DNA from: Karalla daura
Taxonomy: Eukaryota > Chordata > Actinopteri > Chaetodontiformes > Leiognathidae
Direction: 5' to 3'
DNA length: 64,000 nucleotides
Assembly (NCBI GenBank): GCA_029224185.1
Contig: CM055188.1
Location: forward strand, 30,203,720-30,267,719
Below the pieces are notes generated by a model. The model saw only the letters and a list, made by a program, of their open reading frames with translations. It ran no database searches and had not been told where the DNA came from. The translations under genes and the position numbers were made by a program. Positions 14,000 to 31,618 of this stretch are shown one piece after another. The first letter of the stretch is position 1. Each line of letters starts with the position of its first letter.

Positions 14000-14592
14000 G
14001 GTGCCTGGGTTCCTCCCAGCGACAGCTCCGCCTCTCTGATTGGCTGTCTGCGCAGAGCTCGAGGAGGGGGTAGGCGGGGCTTCCCCGTCGGCTCGTGCAG
14101 TTTATCTCTCGGACGGACCCCAGCGCCTGCGCTCTGATTGGCTGGCTGTGCTGACAGGAGGCGGAGCCTAACGCCTGCTCCTGCTGTTTATCTCGCTGAG
14201 GACTCCAGCTCTGTTAGACACGGACAGGGCAGCACGTCGAGAGCACCACAACCACAGACGTGCCTTTCATATATATTTATATAAATATATCAAGAAATAA
14301 ATACATAAAACGCCTTCTTTTACGAAACATTACAGCCTGACACACTGCGCCTTTTTTCCCCGACACGAGGATTAAACAAGACAAATCCGAGCAGAGGAAG
14401 GATCGACATTTTTCTGCCTCTCTCTTTCTCTCGGCTGTCTTTCTCGCCCTTCCTGTTTTAAAGCCACCCTTTGTTTTTCTCGCCGAGCCGAGCTTCCAGC
14501 GCCCCCTGCAGAGAAGGATAGGGAGCCGCACAGGTCTAAGCCTCCGGAGCGACGTGGGCCCCCCCAGCTCAGGTGTCCGATGCGGAGTGAGG
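14000..14592 (+). promoter_or_regulatory. ip6k2: CpG-rich promoter and 5'UTR of ip6k2
   Basis: GC- and CpG-rich stretch directly upstream of the start codon. It holds two GATTGGCT inverted CCAAT boxes (14038-14045 and 14136-14143) and a GC box (GGCGGGGC, 14073-14080). No TATA box is evident close to the CCAAT boxes. This is the usual layout of a broadly expressed CpG-island promoter. The transcription start cannot be fixed from sequence; most of 14200-14592 is probably 5'UTR. An out-of-frame ATG at 14580 opens a short ORF that overlaps the main start. Confidence 0.7.
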
Positions 14593-19351
<4,759 letters not shown>

Positions 19352-20500
19352 ACTTGCACCTGAGCCAATGCGGTTCTAGATTTTCGAGCATGGGAAAAGC
19401 TCAGTGGGGGTTTGAAACCCTTCCACGACGAGATGAATCGTCCTTTTGCCCACACCGGGTGGTGGATGCGCGAGTGACCCCCTCCTCTGTCCGGAAGGGG
19501 GAACCACCTCGGCGTCTAGGGGAGAGACTGTGAGGTCGTTTCCGTTGCTCTCCCCTTACTTGCCGGAGGACTGGGCTGCCTGAGCCCTCACTTGCACTTT
19601 TCTCAATATGAGACTGCATCCCCCCCCTTGTTTATTTTGTTGTGCGTGTGCATAGGAGTGATGTTGCGAGAGACCACGGCCTCTCAACTCACACAAGGGA
19701 CTCCTGTAGCATCCCAGGACCTGTCTCCTCCACTGGTACAGATGAGTTTCCGTATTGTTATGTTCTCTCTGAGAGAGACGGAGTGAGACAGACATAACTG
19801 AAGCTAAAGCGTAGTTGTAGAAGCCTGACGTGGTGCTTTACCTGTGATATGAAATACATTTGTTTTGTAAAGTTTGGATCCCCAACAGCACAGCACATTA
19901 ATAGTGGGGAGGGGCGACTGTACTAGCTGATCTTGGCTGGCTAGGTCAACGGCTATGTAGCAAGTGACAACATGAGCTTCTGGGAAGGACAATTTGTGTT
20001 TGTACTGGCGTCTCTTTAGACCCTCAATCATAGTTTGTGTATCCACCTGGGACTCAGATTTACATTTCTTTTTTCTTTTTTTGGTGACAGAACAAGAAAA
20101 CATAGGTCTAGAAGAAGGGATTTGCCTTTTTCCAACAGTTGTTCTCCACTGAACCCTTTTGCCTATAAACAAAAGACTCTTTGCTAAGGATAACATCCTT
20201 GTTTCGTCACTGTCTTTGTGTTTGTCCGATTTTTCTCCTCCTTCATTCCTGAAGCTTTGACTAAACAAAAGAGAATATATTGATTTAAAACACACTAGCT
20301 ACAAAGACTATATAGAGACTATTTATTTGAAAAGATTGTTTTTAAAAACTAAAAAAAATGGAAACAGCTACATTCCACATTACCACTCTAAATGTTTTGT
20401 TCTCATACCGACTTTGATTTATTTTATTATTGCAAGAGCCAATACCTCTCTTGTATATGTGTGTTATCAGTGTTTTTAGTAAATAAAGGCATTCACTTTA
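19352..20500 (+). other. ip6k2: 3'UTR of ip6k2 with polyadenylation signal
   Basis: Non-coding sequence after the ip6k2 stop. The first good AATAAA is at 20482-20487, followed by a T/GT-rich stretch, so the transcript probably ends near 20500. A segment of about 55 bp (20160-20216) has a diverged copy in ip6k2 intron 2. Confidence 0.65.
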
Positions 20501-20944
20501 TGATAAAATCTTTTGTCTGCTTTGTGTTCATTTCTATACTGGTCTAGACTGTTTTTGAACAACAGCATTGATTGCATGGGAAGTGGTGAAGTAGGAAGAG
20601 GGAAATAAAGTTCGAGCAGGATGTTGAAGGTGTGAATGGAACAACCTCATGTACGGCCGTCAAAAACACCAGTCACACCTTTTTGCTTCATTCTTATGAC
20701 TTCATTGTCTGTCAGAATCATAAAGCTTTACTGTTCTTACGTGCGACATCTGAGATGTGTATCCATACAACTACGGCCTTCATTTTCCACTAGATCCAGT
20801 TATAAAACCATGGCAATACAGGAAGATCAAGTTGTTTGTGACGTATTCATGGAAACCATAAAAAGAAAAGATTTTTATCAGGTCCAACTTACATAGGTGT
20901 AAGTAATAGTCTAGTATACTCTAGTAGTATAGTAATAGTAGTTA
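20501..20944. other. Short gene-free interval after ip6k2
   Basis: Nothing supported between the ip6k2 polyadenylation region and the LINE remnant at 20945. Confidence 0.4.
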
Positions 20945-21512
20945 GCAATAAATGCTGCTCTGTTTCAGACCAAATAGGGATGAAAATACAGTAATTGAAT
21001 AAACTACGAGGGCAGATTTTAAGCGCGAGTTAAGAAGAAACATCAGTAGAAGGAAGAATAAGGACAGAGCAAAGACAAAGTTATTCCACCTGCACAGAAC
21101 TACAAATGAGAAACGTCTGCACTGTCGTGCTTGTACAGACGATGTTTGCTTGATAAAACAAACCAGACGGGGAGTAACATATGTTCTGACATTAAGTGAA
21201 AGCAGATCCAGCAATCACTTTGCAGGTGAGTATAACAAGTGGCTTGAGCTCGATGCGAGCAGCTGCAGGCAGCCAGTGGAGCTCAGTGAGCAGTGGGCTG
21301 ACATGGGCCTGTGTGGGTTGGTTGAACACCAGACACGCCTCTGCATTTCGAACCATCTGCACCGCACAAGCCAGCAGGCCTGGGTGAGTGGAGGTCGGGA
21401 GGGTGTTTCTGTCTGGGTGAGGGACCATCTGCAGCTGGGTGACCAGTCGGGTTAGGTCTGGCCTGATTTTTATGCCACTAAAACAGAAAGTATTCTCTCT
21501 ATTGTCACACAA
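20945..21512 (-). mobile_element. LINE (L2-like) reverse-transcriptase C-terminal remnant
   Basis: On the minus strand an open stretch ends with the pattern LVFNQPTQAHVSPLLTELHW then LPAAARIELK, the hallmark tail region of L2-type fish LINE ORF2 (consensus roughly HVTPLL..LHWLPV..RI). Downstream on the same strand, conserved blocks continue in shifted frames to about 20945. It is frameshifted and 5'-truncated, so a dead copy. Confidence 0.75.
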
Positions 21513-21624
21513 TGGAGAAATGTTTTTGTTCAGAGGGCTCTCAAACCTCAGACCTTGGGGTTACAAATCCAGGTAATCGACCACTCGAACGTAGATTGCC
21601 TGAACCAATTGCCTGAACAGAGCC

Positions 21625-21735
21625 ATACAGGGTTCCCACATGTCCTGGAAAACTAGTGATTTTTCCTGTCAAGAGACATGTAAGAAAAATTAGTGTTGTC
21701 CTAGAAAATTATGTCTCCTTAAGACTCAGACTTTT
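21625..21735. mobile_element. MITE fragment with CAGGGTTCCCA terminus
   Basis: Starts CAGGGTTCCCACATGTCCTG at 21628, a terminal motif seen in fish hAT-type MITEs, followed by TGTCCTAGAAAATTATGTCTCC. A sister copy with the same internal order is at 49572-49680. Confidence 0.5.
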
Positions 21736-23928
21736 CTTCTAAAGACAATGTAAAAAAGAGAGTAAAAAAAAAGGTTAAACTATATACAAAGGTGGCAGCA
21801 GTCCTAAAGTCAAGTCCTAAACAGAAACAGCTTAATTCATTCTTCATTATTTCTTCATTTTTTTCGAATTAATTATTTTTATTTTATATGTTTCTGCCAA
21901 CCAAAACTGGTTCCAGTGTGGCACCACTTCTTCTCTGAGAGTAAAGGCAGCTATGTCAGAGGCTGGGTAAGGGTCACTGAGACCAACTAAAACAACAGAT
22001 CATCCATTTATTTTATATAAACCATACACATGATAAAACTTTAGCTAAAGAAATGTAAGACAAACAAGGACCAGCGACATTGTTGTAACGATGTGGTACT
22101 TGAGTGGTGAAAAGGGAACTGGTTCTTGTCTGGTTTGCTAGCTGAACTGTCTGCGATGGCTTCGGTGTCACTGGGTGAAAAGATCGTGACTGGGTGTGTG
22201 AGCAGCATCCTGGAAAGCTGAGGGTGTGGCGACCTGAGCTATTTTGTCAAACACTAGATTACAGCGAGCGATGTAGCGAGCGAGGGAAATCCTGTTCCAG
22301 TGTTCGCTTTCCAGTAAGAGGAGCGTATTTGGACAGTGTCAAACAGTCGAACACAGACACAAGTCCAACCACTGGAGCACAAAGAGAATCATAAAACTTC
22401 AGTCAGTCTCAGGCCTCACCTGGCAGCTGAAAGTCACCCGATAGAGTCAGGGAAAACATTGGTGTTCTCAGTATTTAATCAGGTCAGATCAAAAAAAAAT
22501 TGGGTTGAGATTTCAGTGCTGATCGGTTTGTTTGCAAAGAGCTTAGACTGCAAAGTGAGACTGAGTAAACCTCTCCATGCTCCCGGCTCAGAATGTGATG
22601 TGGTGACGTGGACCGGTCATGGCTGGGTACTGTATAACACCTGAAACATAAAACTATTACACTTCTGAGCTGCATGTATTAACCCTAAGTGTTGTTAAAC
22701 ATTTTTTTAACAAGTACCGTACCATTGTTTGCAGGTCCAGAGCATAGTTGAGTTTTTAAGTCAATACAGCAATAATGATTTAAAGTAAAATATCAGATAT
22801 TTACCTGACAAATGACATAACAATACAGGTTACATATCCACGTTATTTGTTTAATGTTTACAATTGTGTCTTTGTCAGGTCATATTTACTTTTCTGAAGT
22901 TTTTGGAATAGTTTGGTGTCAGTATTTATGTGTTGCTGTTGTGATGTCAGAGAAAATGTACAATTTAGTATATTCTCTAAATAAAATGACTGAGGTAGAA
23001 CTAATACTAACTTTACTGTGTTGTTTTGTTTTGGTATAAGGTGTTGCCTACTGTATGAAAAATCATGACACGAGTGACAAGTTGCATAGCACTGTCTTGC
23101 CAGAATGACCTGGTAGTGCTTACTTAGTGCTTACAGAAGTTACATAATTCATGCAAAACTGTAGGTTTTCTGCCAGGGAACAGGCTTTTCTCTTTTTGCC
23201 TTTGTTTTCAGAAACGCTGTGGTCGCTTGGGTCAGCGTAAATATAAAAGACGGCAAAACTCGTTTCACATGCGTCATCATAGGTGCAGAGCTAGAGATTA
23301 AGCAGTTTTAGTGGAGGTTTTTGGCCTGGTTGCCATTCGCCTGCGACATCGGTGACTGATCTCTACCAGGACTCAGATTATGTACTTCAAAGAAAGGGGG
23401 GAAAAAACCTCCATTAATCAGGAAGCATTACGAGGTGTTAGTCGGCAGCCACATGCGCAAACAGCTCCTGAGCAGCGACCTCTCATGACCTCTATTTTTT
23501 TTCCAGCGAAACTGCAAGAACTTGCAGAGAGGAACTCAAGAGTGAAAGTTGTTCCCTGTCAAAACTAGCAGCTTTCTAGTCAGCCTAATCGGCTTTCCAA
23601 CACCGGAAAACACTGTGAGCTCGAGAGGGTAAGTCGATGGAAACGCAGGCTGTGTGGAAACTATGCCCAGAATGCTGCATCACTTGTCAGGAACTCAGCA
23701 CACCTGTTTCAACCAAAGGGTGGAGCTACTGGCAACAGAAGAGGGATTTTTTTTTCCAAAGGCAAATGATGTAGAGAAGTACATGAACAACTGAACAATT
23801 GGCCTACTTTTTGAGAAGTTGTAGTTGTTAATATAGCAGAAACAAACAATGATTTCATCTATAATTAAGTCATAACTACAACAAGAAAAGTGTCCCGCTG
23901 GTAGCATTACTTAAAAAACTACAAAAGA
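21736..23928. other. Gene-free region
   Basis: No exon recognised on either strand. AT-rich, with only short ORFs lacking domains. Confidence 0.4.
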
Positions 23929-24305
23929 TTACTAATACTACTTCATCTACCACTAATACTACTGTTTTTACTACTACAACTACCACCACCACCTCTACTA
24001 CTACTACTACTAGTTCCACTCTACTACTATTTGCAATACTTCACCTATTATTATCACTCTTACTACTTTTACTACTACCACCATCACAACTACTAGTATT
24101 ACTACTACTACTTCAAATGGCACTACCACTACTTCTACTTCAACCACTACTTACTACTACTAGTTTTACCACTACCACCACCACCACTACTACTACCACT
24201 TCATCCTAATACTGAAACTACTACTAATGCTATTACTATTCCCTCTGCTGCTACTACTACTACCACTAACACTACTACTTGTACTGAACTACAACTACTG
24301 AACTA
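23929..24305. repeat. Degenerate (ACT/CTA)n trinucleotide array
   Basis: About 375 bp of imperfect ACT/CTA/CCA triplets. As the reverse complement of AGT/TAG it is the same repeat class as 2631-3068, in opposite orientation. Confidence 0.9.
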
Positions 24306-24584
24306 CATCTACCCCCTCTATCCTTCTTCTATTAAAGTAAGATAAGGTAAGTGAGTTACTATAACGCGAAATTATGTATTATTATGTGAGGAAGTACTGT
24401 TACTACTTCTGCTATTGCTGTACAGATTCATTCTCAATCATAAAGTTTTCTGCAATTTTTCACAAAAAGCAGTAGTACTACTAGTACTGTTAGTCACTTG
24501 AGGTACAAAAACACATGAAATAGTAATTTATTAGTCACTTACATTACTTACTGAGGATTCTACTTCAACTACAAGGCGCATGAC

Positions 24585-24626
24585 TTAGGGTTAGGGTTAG
24601 GCTTAGGGTTATGGTTAGGGTTAGAG
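24585..24626 (+). repeat. Short interstitial telomere-like (TTAGGG)n
   Basis: Seven TTAGGG-like units, five of them exact or nearly so, within 42 bp. Fish genomes often carry such short interstitial tracts; it is not a chromosome end. Confidence 0.85.
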
Positions 24627-25588
24627 TAAAATCAAGATAATAATATTAATCTATTAGAAAGATTCTCAGTTCTCAGAGGTGGCTTGTTGTGTGGCAGCAT
24701 ACACACAAGAATTACTTTTTTCCCAGGTTTTTTCATTGTTTTCTTTGAGTTGTTTGATCATTTGAAGATTGCGTTTCACTTATTTGTCCTCATTAGCATG
24801 AAGTACACACAGGTGTGTGTGTGGTGGGCGGGCTGTAAACAAACCGCAGGCCCACGGGGGACAGCACGCAGGACACGTCAGGAATTCCTCTTCACATCCG
24901 CTGTGAAGTTCTGACCAGCAACAGAGCGGCATGCTGGGAACCTTCGGATGACCCACATACCCGCACTGTACGCCAAGCACTCAGTCACAGGATCACCCAT
25001 GCATGTAACTAAACTGAAATGAATTACCAAACACCTGCACGCGGGTCCAGCTCCGTTCTTCTGACCCTGAGTGATTTATCCAGCCCAGTCGGCGCCTGGG
25101 CAGGTTTCTAAGCAACAAGACATTCCTGTGTTGTTTGTGTTTTCCTCCTGCTCCTGGTTTGACTGGAGCGTGCAGAGACTTTGGCGCATCACCGTCGGAG
25201 GAAAGTGAAGGCAGGGAGACGGCGTCAGTTTTTAGGAGAGATGATAGCGTGAGGCATGAGATGAGAGGGGATTATCATTTCCTCTTTTCAGATCTAAAAA
25301 TAACCAGACATCCCCTCCCTGCTCCGCGGCCTGCCACAGAACCAGTTTAGATGAGTGTGTTTTGCTGCACGCTGGCATACACTCGGTCTTGCTCTTGTGG
25401 TTTCACTGATGGAGTTTCAAATTCCATATGATTTAGAGTCGTTTGTGAGTTCGGACGTTTCTTTTTCCTCTTATTTATCTTACTAATCTTTTTTTGCTGC
25501 GTTTCCATTTATTTAACACTTACGAGGAGCAAGACTTACTTTGTCTGGACTTGTGTGTCGTTGGTGTGCCTTGAGTGGGACGTTGACA
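24627..25588. other. Gene-free region with moderately GC-rich core
   Basis: 24830-25330 is more GC-rich than its surroundings, but no splice-bounded coding exon was found. It leads into the paired X-box-like motifs at 25589-25637. Confidence 0.4.
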
Positions 25589-25637
25589 GTCGCCGTGGCA
25601 ACGGCAAAGCTAAACGTCGACTCGTTACCATGGCAAC
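25589..25637. promoter_or_regulatory. Paired RFX X-box-like palindromes
   Basis: GTCGCCGTGGCAAC (25589-25602) and GTTACCATGGCAAC (25624-25637) both fit the X-box pattern GTNRCC-N(0-3)-RGYAAC bound by RFX factors (established motif). They are in the same direction, 35 bp apart start to start. No promoter or exon was recognised next to them, so a distal element is the likeliest role if they are functional. Confidence 0.5.
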
Positions 25638-25947
25638 CGTCTTTAAGTGGTTCAACAACGCAAAACCCAGGAGAAGACTTGTGGCTCTTTGTGGCTTTTG
25701 CGAAAATACTGATTCTGAGGGCAGTTCACCTGGATGATCCTTATTTTCTGGTGCTAACATAGAAGCTATGGGAAATAAGTTCAGTGATAAACCCTGTTAT
25801 TTCTGGATTTGGAGTGGGAATGTTACAGGCTGTTTATGCATCGATTGAACCATGAGTGTCTTTGTGATTTCACGTTACTTGAATCTTAGCAACTTTTTCT
25901 CAAACTAACTAGTACTTACTTATTGCAGCTACAGAGCACACACACAT

Positions 25948-25990
25948 CCAAACACACATCTCTGACTCCAAGTCAGAGATGTGTGTTTGG
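25948..25990. repeat. Perfect inverted repeat, 20-bp arms, 3-nt loop
   Basis: CCAAACACACATCTCTGACT (25948-25967), loop CCA, then the exact reverse complement (25971-25990). No mismatch in the arms. Confidence 0.95.
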
Positions 25991-25991
25991 T

Positions 25992-26029
25992 CGGAGGAGG
26001 AATCAGATATCGGAGGAGGAATCAGATAT
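25992..26029 (+). repeat. 19-bp tandem duplication
   Basis: CGGAGGAGGAATCAGATAT occurs twice head to tail, directly after the 25948-25990 hairpin. Confidence 0.95.
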
Positions 26030-26278
26030 CAGGACATTTCAAAAGGAACTTCACCAAACTGCTGCCTCACAGTTGTGTGCTTTCATTAACTTGCGTGCCT
26101 GAACTGAGGCAGGTAGAGACAAGCTGTCTTTGAGTGACTCTGACTTCACACCATAAGCCAAGTCTGTTCAGATATCCAAAATGTATCTATAAATGTGGAT
26201 GTAATGATGTTTTCAGACATGCTGTACATGTTTTGGCTGTAATAGACTTGTTTGTTTTTCTTTGTTTTTTTCTTTGTT

Positions 26279-27260
26279 GTGACTTACAGTGACTTTTACA
26301 GTGTAAAATGTCTGTAAACTGTGTGCATTCACTGAACTGAAGAAATGTTATGTGTGGGCAATGGAAGGGCAAGCAGGGTCCTGACACCAGTCCTGTGACT
26401 TTTGGAAAACACGAGTCAATCCTTTTTACCATGACGTCATCGTCTTTTATCCTACAGGTAACAAATGAGAAGATGGATGGAAAGGAGAGTCAGCCAGGAC
26501 TTACGCCCACACACACGTACACCTCACATTCAGACATAAGGGCAATTTGTCATTTAGTAGGCCTAAAACACCCAACTTCATCCCAAAACTTGATTCACTT
26601 GGTAAATGAATGCAAAACTGATTATTCTGTGGTGAAACATCAAAACAGACCCCAAAAGCATTCATTGATTTTCACTGTATTACAAGGCTGTATGATTTCA
26701 AAATCTTCCCAAAACAGCACGTTTCAGAGAACTGCATTTATTTTATGACTGAAATCAGACTAAACGGCATTTGATCAGCGTAGTAGTGGTTTATCTGTGC
26801 AGTGAAAAGAGCCATAAAGCCCTGACCCTAATAACACACAGGAAAGTGGGTGTTATCATGTAAGAGCTTGAGTTATAAATCCTGTCCTATTGATAAAGCA
26901 CGAATGTGCTGTTCTAACGTGGAAATGCACACGCAGGCGTATGTGTCCGCTACGAGGTGGCGGCGCTGACTCAGCGCCTCGTATGACATGGTCGCCAAGG
27001 ATTCAAAGGTTGGCGACACTCTTATCAGATCGATTGTCATTTCTGGCTACCTGAGCTTTTGCAGCCTGGTCGTTTTTTTTGTTGTTTTGTTTTTTTAAGA
27101 GCTCCTGTGATCTCGTGCTAGGAGCAGAGGAGCCACTCCTATGTGAAGCCAAGTGTTAAAAAATAGGATGTGAAAATCTGCAGCAGTGCACATGCACTCT
27201 CACATTCCCCACAGCAACAACAAGAGACGTGTACACGAGCTTAAAATAACTCTGACAGGG
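26279..27260 (+). repeat. Local duplication A, copy 1
   Basis: 26279-26724 matches 29423-30015 at roughly 90% by eye, including TGACGTCA at 26432-26439. A further match, around the AGCTTAAAATAAC block near 27190-27260, pairs with 30783-30850, so the homologous span is about 1 kb. Copy 2 has about 155 extra bases after the TTTATCCTAC shared point. Confidence 0.85.
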
Positions 27261-28440
27261 GCACAAAAACAGAAAGAGGTATTGGTCTGTGCCTTGTCTA
27301 AAGAATGTGTATGAATTTGGAGATTTTAAAAGTGAAAAGAATTGGTGATAATCCTCACAGCATATACAGTCGATGACATGATTAAAATTACTGTGCGCGC
27401 GTACCCTCAGGCTGGACCATGGGTCAACAAAACATTTAACAAAGCCACTGGGAAAACAGGGAAAATGGCAGCAGGAGGTGACAATTGAAATCTCAGATGA
27501 AAAATGGAAAACCTAACCTCCAAATGGTGACAGAAAATGCACAAAAGCAAAATAAACGGATGATTGATGATTTTAGCTTTATATATGTATGTATATATCT
27601 TTTAAGATAAAAGATATGAAGAGAACGTATTCACTGTATAATCTCATGGGTTAGGGTTAAGGTTTGGAAAGAGGCAATATAAGAAATGGGGAATGCGTTA
27701 AATGCTGCCAAACACCTGTTCTTCCATGGGTCAAACACATTCAGTGTTAAGACACGATGGCGCTGTGAAAATAGCGAACTCATAAATGTCAGTTGTTTGA
27801 CGGATGCTTTTGTTTTGTTGTTCTACACAGCATCTTAAAGGGAGGGGGGGGGTTGGGATTCAGGGTTGGATTTGCCACACAGCACGTTACCACTAACACA
27901 CGACTGTGGGGAGAGTTTGTTTGGAAAGATCCAAACAGGTTTTTCATAACAACCCAGATTAAAAGCAGACAGCCATATGGCGACCTGCAGGCCGACCGTC
28001 CTGACCAAAATGAAGCCTTTCCTGGGACGGTGCAAACGCAGCCGTAAAAGAAATTACGGGTTATATTGCCCCAAACAACTGTGCCGTGATGTACCTACAT
28101 GGACCACACACAGCATATCATGTGTCCAAAGACTGTGATGTCACAGCGCGTTACACAACTCTCTTTGAACCCTGGTCAACAGATTGATCAGATAACGGCA
28201 CACAGCCACCCGGTCGATTATAACGACAGTTGATCAGAGGGTGAATTTATGATACACAATAAACCTCAGCACACTTTGTTCTGTCCTCAACTTCTGGCCC
28301 ATTTTCGTATCAGACCAGTCGTACCAGAGCTGAACTTTTATAGCAGTGATACCGCTGGCAGTGGCCTCGACGAGAGACTTAACACCTCTTTAACTGCTGG
28401 CCACTGAGGGCTGGGCTGAAATGCACATTACCATATAAGG
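27261..28440. other. Gene-free region
   Basis: No exon recognised. Only short ORFs without features. Confidence 0.4.
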
Positions 28441-28617
<177 letters not shown>

Positions 28618-28882
28618 AAGCTTTCATTGTCTTTGTACAACAAGTCATGATGCAAAGTCCAAAAAACTACAAGTAGGTATTTCATAATTATCAAAAATGT
28701 AGATTGTGAAATATCAAATAGGTAACTGTGAAAGTCCCATTGTCTCCCATCTCTGAATAATGGGGTCAAAGCTCTAAGAGTCCAAAGCACCACAACAACA
28801 GCTTGTGCCACTCTCCCAATCACTTTTTTTTTCAGATCAGATTGACAACAGGGTGCCTTGAAAGTAGATTTATGTCAGCACA

Positions 28883-28920
28883 CACGCACGCACACACACA
28901 CACACACACACACTCACACA
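28883..28920. repeat. (CA)n microsatellite
   Basis: A short CA run with CACG and CTCA variants. Confidence 0.9.
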
Positions 28921-29422
28921 CTGTGCAGAAACAGATGTCTCCATCGTGGACGACGTGAAAGTATTCCTGTGGGAATACTTACGTAACTCCATCGGAGGTG
29001 GACGCATTGTTTTGTCGGCCAGTAGGAGCTGTGTCAGGCGATAAACAGGTTTATTTATATCAACAATTCCTCACGGGATTGTGAATGGTCTATTGTTAAA
29101 TAGTCACATTTTCATGCAGACGAATGTTTAGGAGAGTATGAAACGTGTATTCACTGCACAGTTAAGTTAAAATTATGGAATTAAAATAAACACATTTACA
29201 CATATTTTATAGAGTATGTACATCATCATATATGTGTGAAGCATGTTTTTAACAAAATAATGTGTATCTTTGTCTCTTGTTGCCAATTATATGAGAGGGG
29301 TCTTGTGTTTTTCTAGAGTTTTACCAGAATATTCAAGGGCCAACTGTGATAGTTGGAGGAAACACTGTATGTGCACTTTCTTACATATGGACCAGAGTTT
29401 AGCACATTTAAGGACAAGGGTG

Positions 29423-30850
29423 ACTTACAGTGACTTTTACGGTGTTAAATGTCTGTAAAATGTGTGCATTCACTGAACTGAAGAAATGTTATGTGTGGGC
29501 GATAGAAGGGCAAGCAGGGTCCTGACACCAGTTCTGTGACTTTTGGAAAACACGAGTCATTCCTCTTTACCATGACGTCATCATCTTTTATCCTACGCTG
29601 TACTTCAAACATGACCAGGGCTTTCTTTGGTACTGGGTTGTGTAATTCCTGCTTCCATTACAAGAGGAGTCACTCATTTGTGAGATATATTTGGGAAAAC
29701 CACACCTTTTCACTTCTACAAAAGCCTGTTTCTGGTAAACGGCTTCACTGGTAACGAATGAGAAGATGGGTGGAAAGGAGAGTCAGTCAGGATTTACGCC
29801 CACACACACACACACACACACCTCATATTCCGACTTAAGGGAAATTTGTCATCCAATTGGACAAAAACACTCCAAACCTTGATTCACTTGATAAATCAAT
29901 TCAAAGCTGAAAACATCATATGGTGAAACATCAAAACAGACTCCAAAGGCATCCTTTGATTTTTATTGGATTGTGAGGCTTTTGACTTCAAAATCTTCCC
30001 AGAACAGCATTTTGATGTGTGTGTGGGTTGTATGTATGTGTAGCAAGCCCCAACCGTCCACGACATCACCCGACATCAGGCTCATAGGGCGCCACCATCT
30101 TGAATCTTTGGAGCCAGATGAAGCCCTATTCGGATCAGAGAGTGGGTCTCAAGAGAAGTGAGGGGCGGAGCTAACTTTTCACCTGTGCACTCATTAAAAC
30201 ATGCACTTTTCGATCCAGGATATCGGAGAATATCCTGGCCGGACTTAATTGATTATCAGATCACTATCTGGCACAAGACACTTTAGGTGTTGAAACCGGT
30301 ATAAGTTGTGAAAAAATATTTAATGAATGAGTATTTCAGCATGTTTTTTGACTGGCCATGCATTGGAGAAAGTGTCTTTTGGAACCAGCACCACTGGATC
30401 TCATCGATATTGCAAGTGATACGTACAGACTATGGTGTGAAGTACATTTTTCACCAAAAATAAAGTGCATCTTTCCCTCCTGTTGCCATACATATGATAG
30501 GGGTCTTGAATGGATCTTTAGGCAAAACATATAGAAGTCCAGATTAATTATGTTTCCCATAGTTTTAGTACAACTGTGGAACTTAAAAGAAACATCCAGA
30601 CTGAAGGGGATCTCCACGATGAGAGTTAGCAAACATGTGAGCGTGCAAAGAACTGATGTACGTGCGTGAATCCTGTGTATGTGTGGTTTTAAAAGAGCAG
30701 CTACGCTCCCAGCCGGTTGTGTCACCGAGTGAAGAGTGGTTGGAGGAGGGGAGAGGGGCTTTCTGTATCCACATTACAGCACATGCACACTCATTCTCCC
30801 TGCAGCAACCACAGTGAAGTGTATGAGTATGAGGGCTTAAAATAACCCAG
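29423..30850 (+). repeat. Local duplication A, copy 2
   Basis: Second copy of 26279-27260, starting about 3.1 kb downstream in the same orientation. It has an extra segment (about 29597-29752) absent from copy 1. An internal repeat, GTTGCCA-TATGA-AGGGGTCTTG, occurs at about 29280-29303 and 30482-30510. The CRE palindrome TGACGTCA is kept at 29573-29580. Confidence 0.8.
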
Positions 30851-31618
30851 ACGGGACAGAGCAGGCACCGAGAGCTATGAGTGGACAGTTCAAAGAATAA
30901 TCTGGATTAAACCAGATGACTATGGTCCAGTTAAGGACAGTTTCTTCTTGTTGGACTGTCACATGGACCGCCACTCACATTTTCCCGCCACTGGGGTTGT
31001 TTTTGTTGTTTTCTGCTGGTTATTAATCTCGCTCACGCACACATATTTTTTCACCACAGACTTTGTGCCTGCAGCAGCCACGGGTGGATCGTAATGACTG
31101 TGTATGCCCTTGTGAGGGAGCAGGAGGTGTGTTTCAATGAAATGTCCGCGGTAGCTGCCCTCATTCATGTGCTGCACAATTATGTCGCTGGATAATTACT
31201 GTTATAAAGATTGTAGCAGTTACCGCTGACAATGATTTCATGTCATGTCAACTTTTTCATTTCTCTTTGACTTATTTTTACAGCGCATCTTGTTTAATAT
31301 CCTTTGAAGCACGTTTCAGAAGCTGTGTTCACTTTTTTCTGTTTGTTTGAAGTCATATGTGTTTGTTGACTGTATTCTTATAGTTTTTGCTTATCACAAC
31401 ACTGGTATTATCACCAACAAACAACAGCAGAAGGACACTTTCCATTAATTTCACTAAAACAAGAGATTAACAGTGTTTAGGTGAGAATATCCCTTTATTT
31501 GTCCCAAAATTAGGAAGTTTCCAGGCTTAGTGTATGTGTGTGTGTGTCTGTGTGTGTGTGTTTATGTTAAGAGACCCCTGTAAATGTTATGAGGTTAAGA
31601 CAGTCACATTGATGATGC
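30851..31618. other. Gene-free region
   Basis: No exon recognised; a short GT run near 31530-31562. Confidence 0.4.

Larger units (their letters stand above)
25730..26110 (+). repeat. Diverged interspersed repeat, copy 2
   Basis: Partner of the 9062-9360 copy: the same 25-bp core, then a CTGCTGCCTCACAGTTGT block near 26060. It is interrupted by a perfect hairpin and a 19-bp direct duplication, listed separately. Confidence 0.6.

Noticed and set aside
24585..24626. TTAGGG repeats as a chromosome end
   Set aside because: Only about seven imperfect units, flanked by ordinary DNA on both sides.
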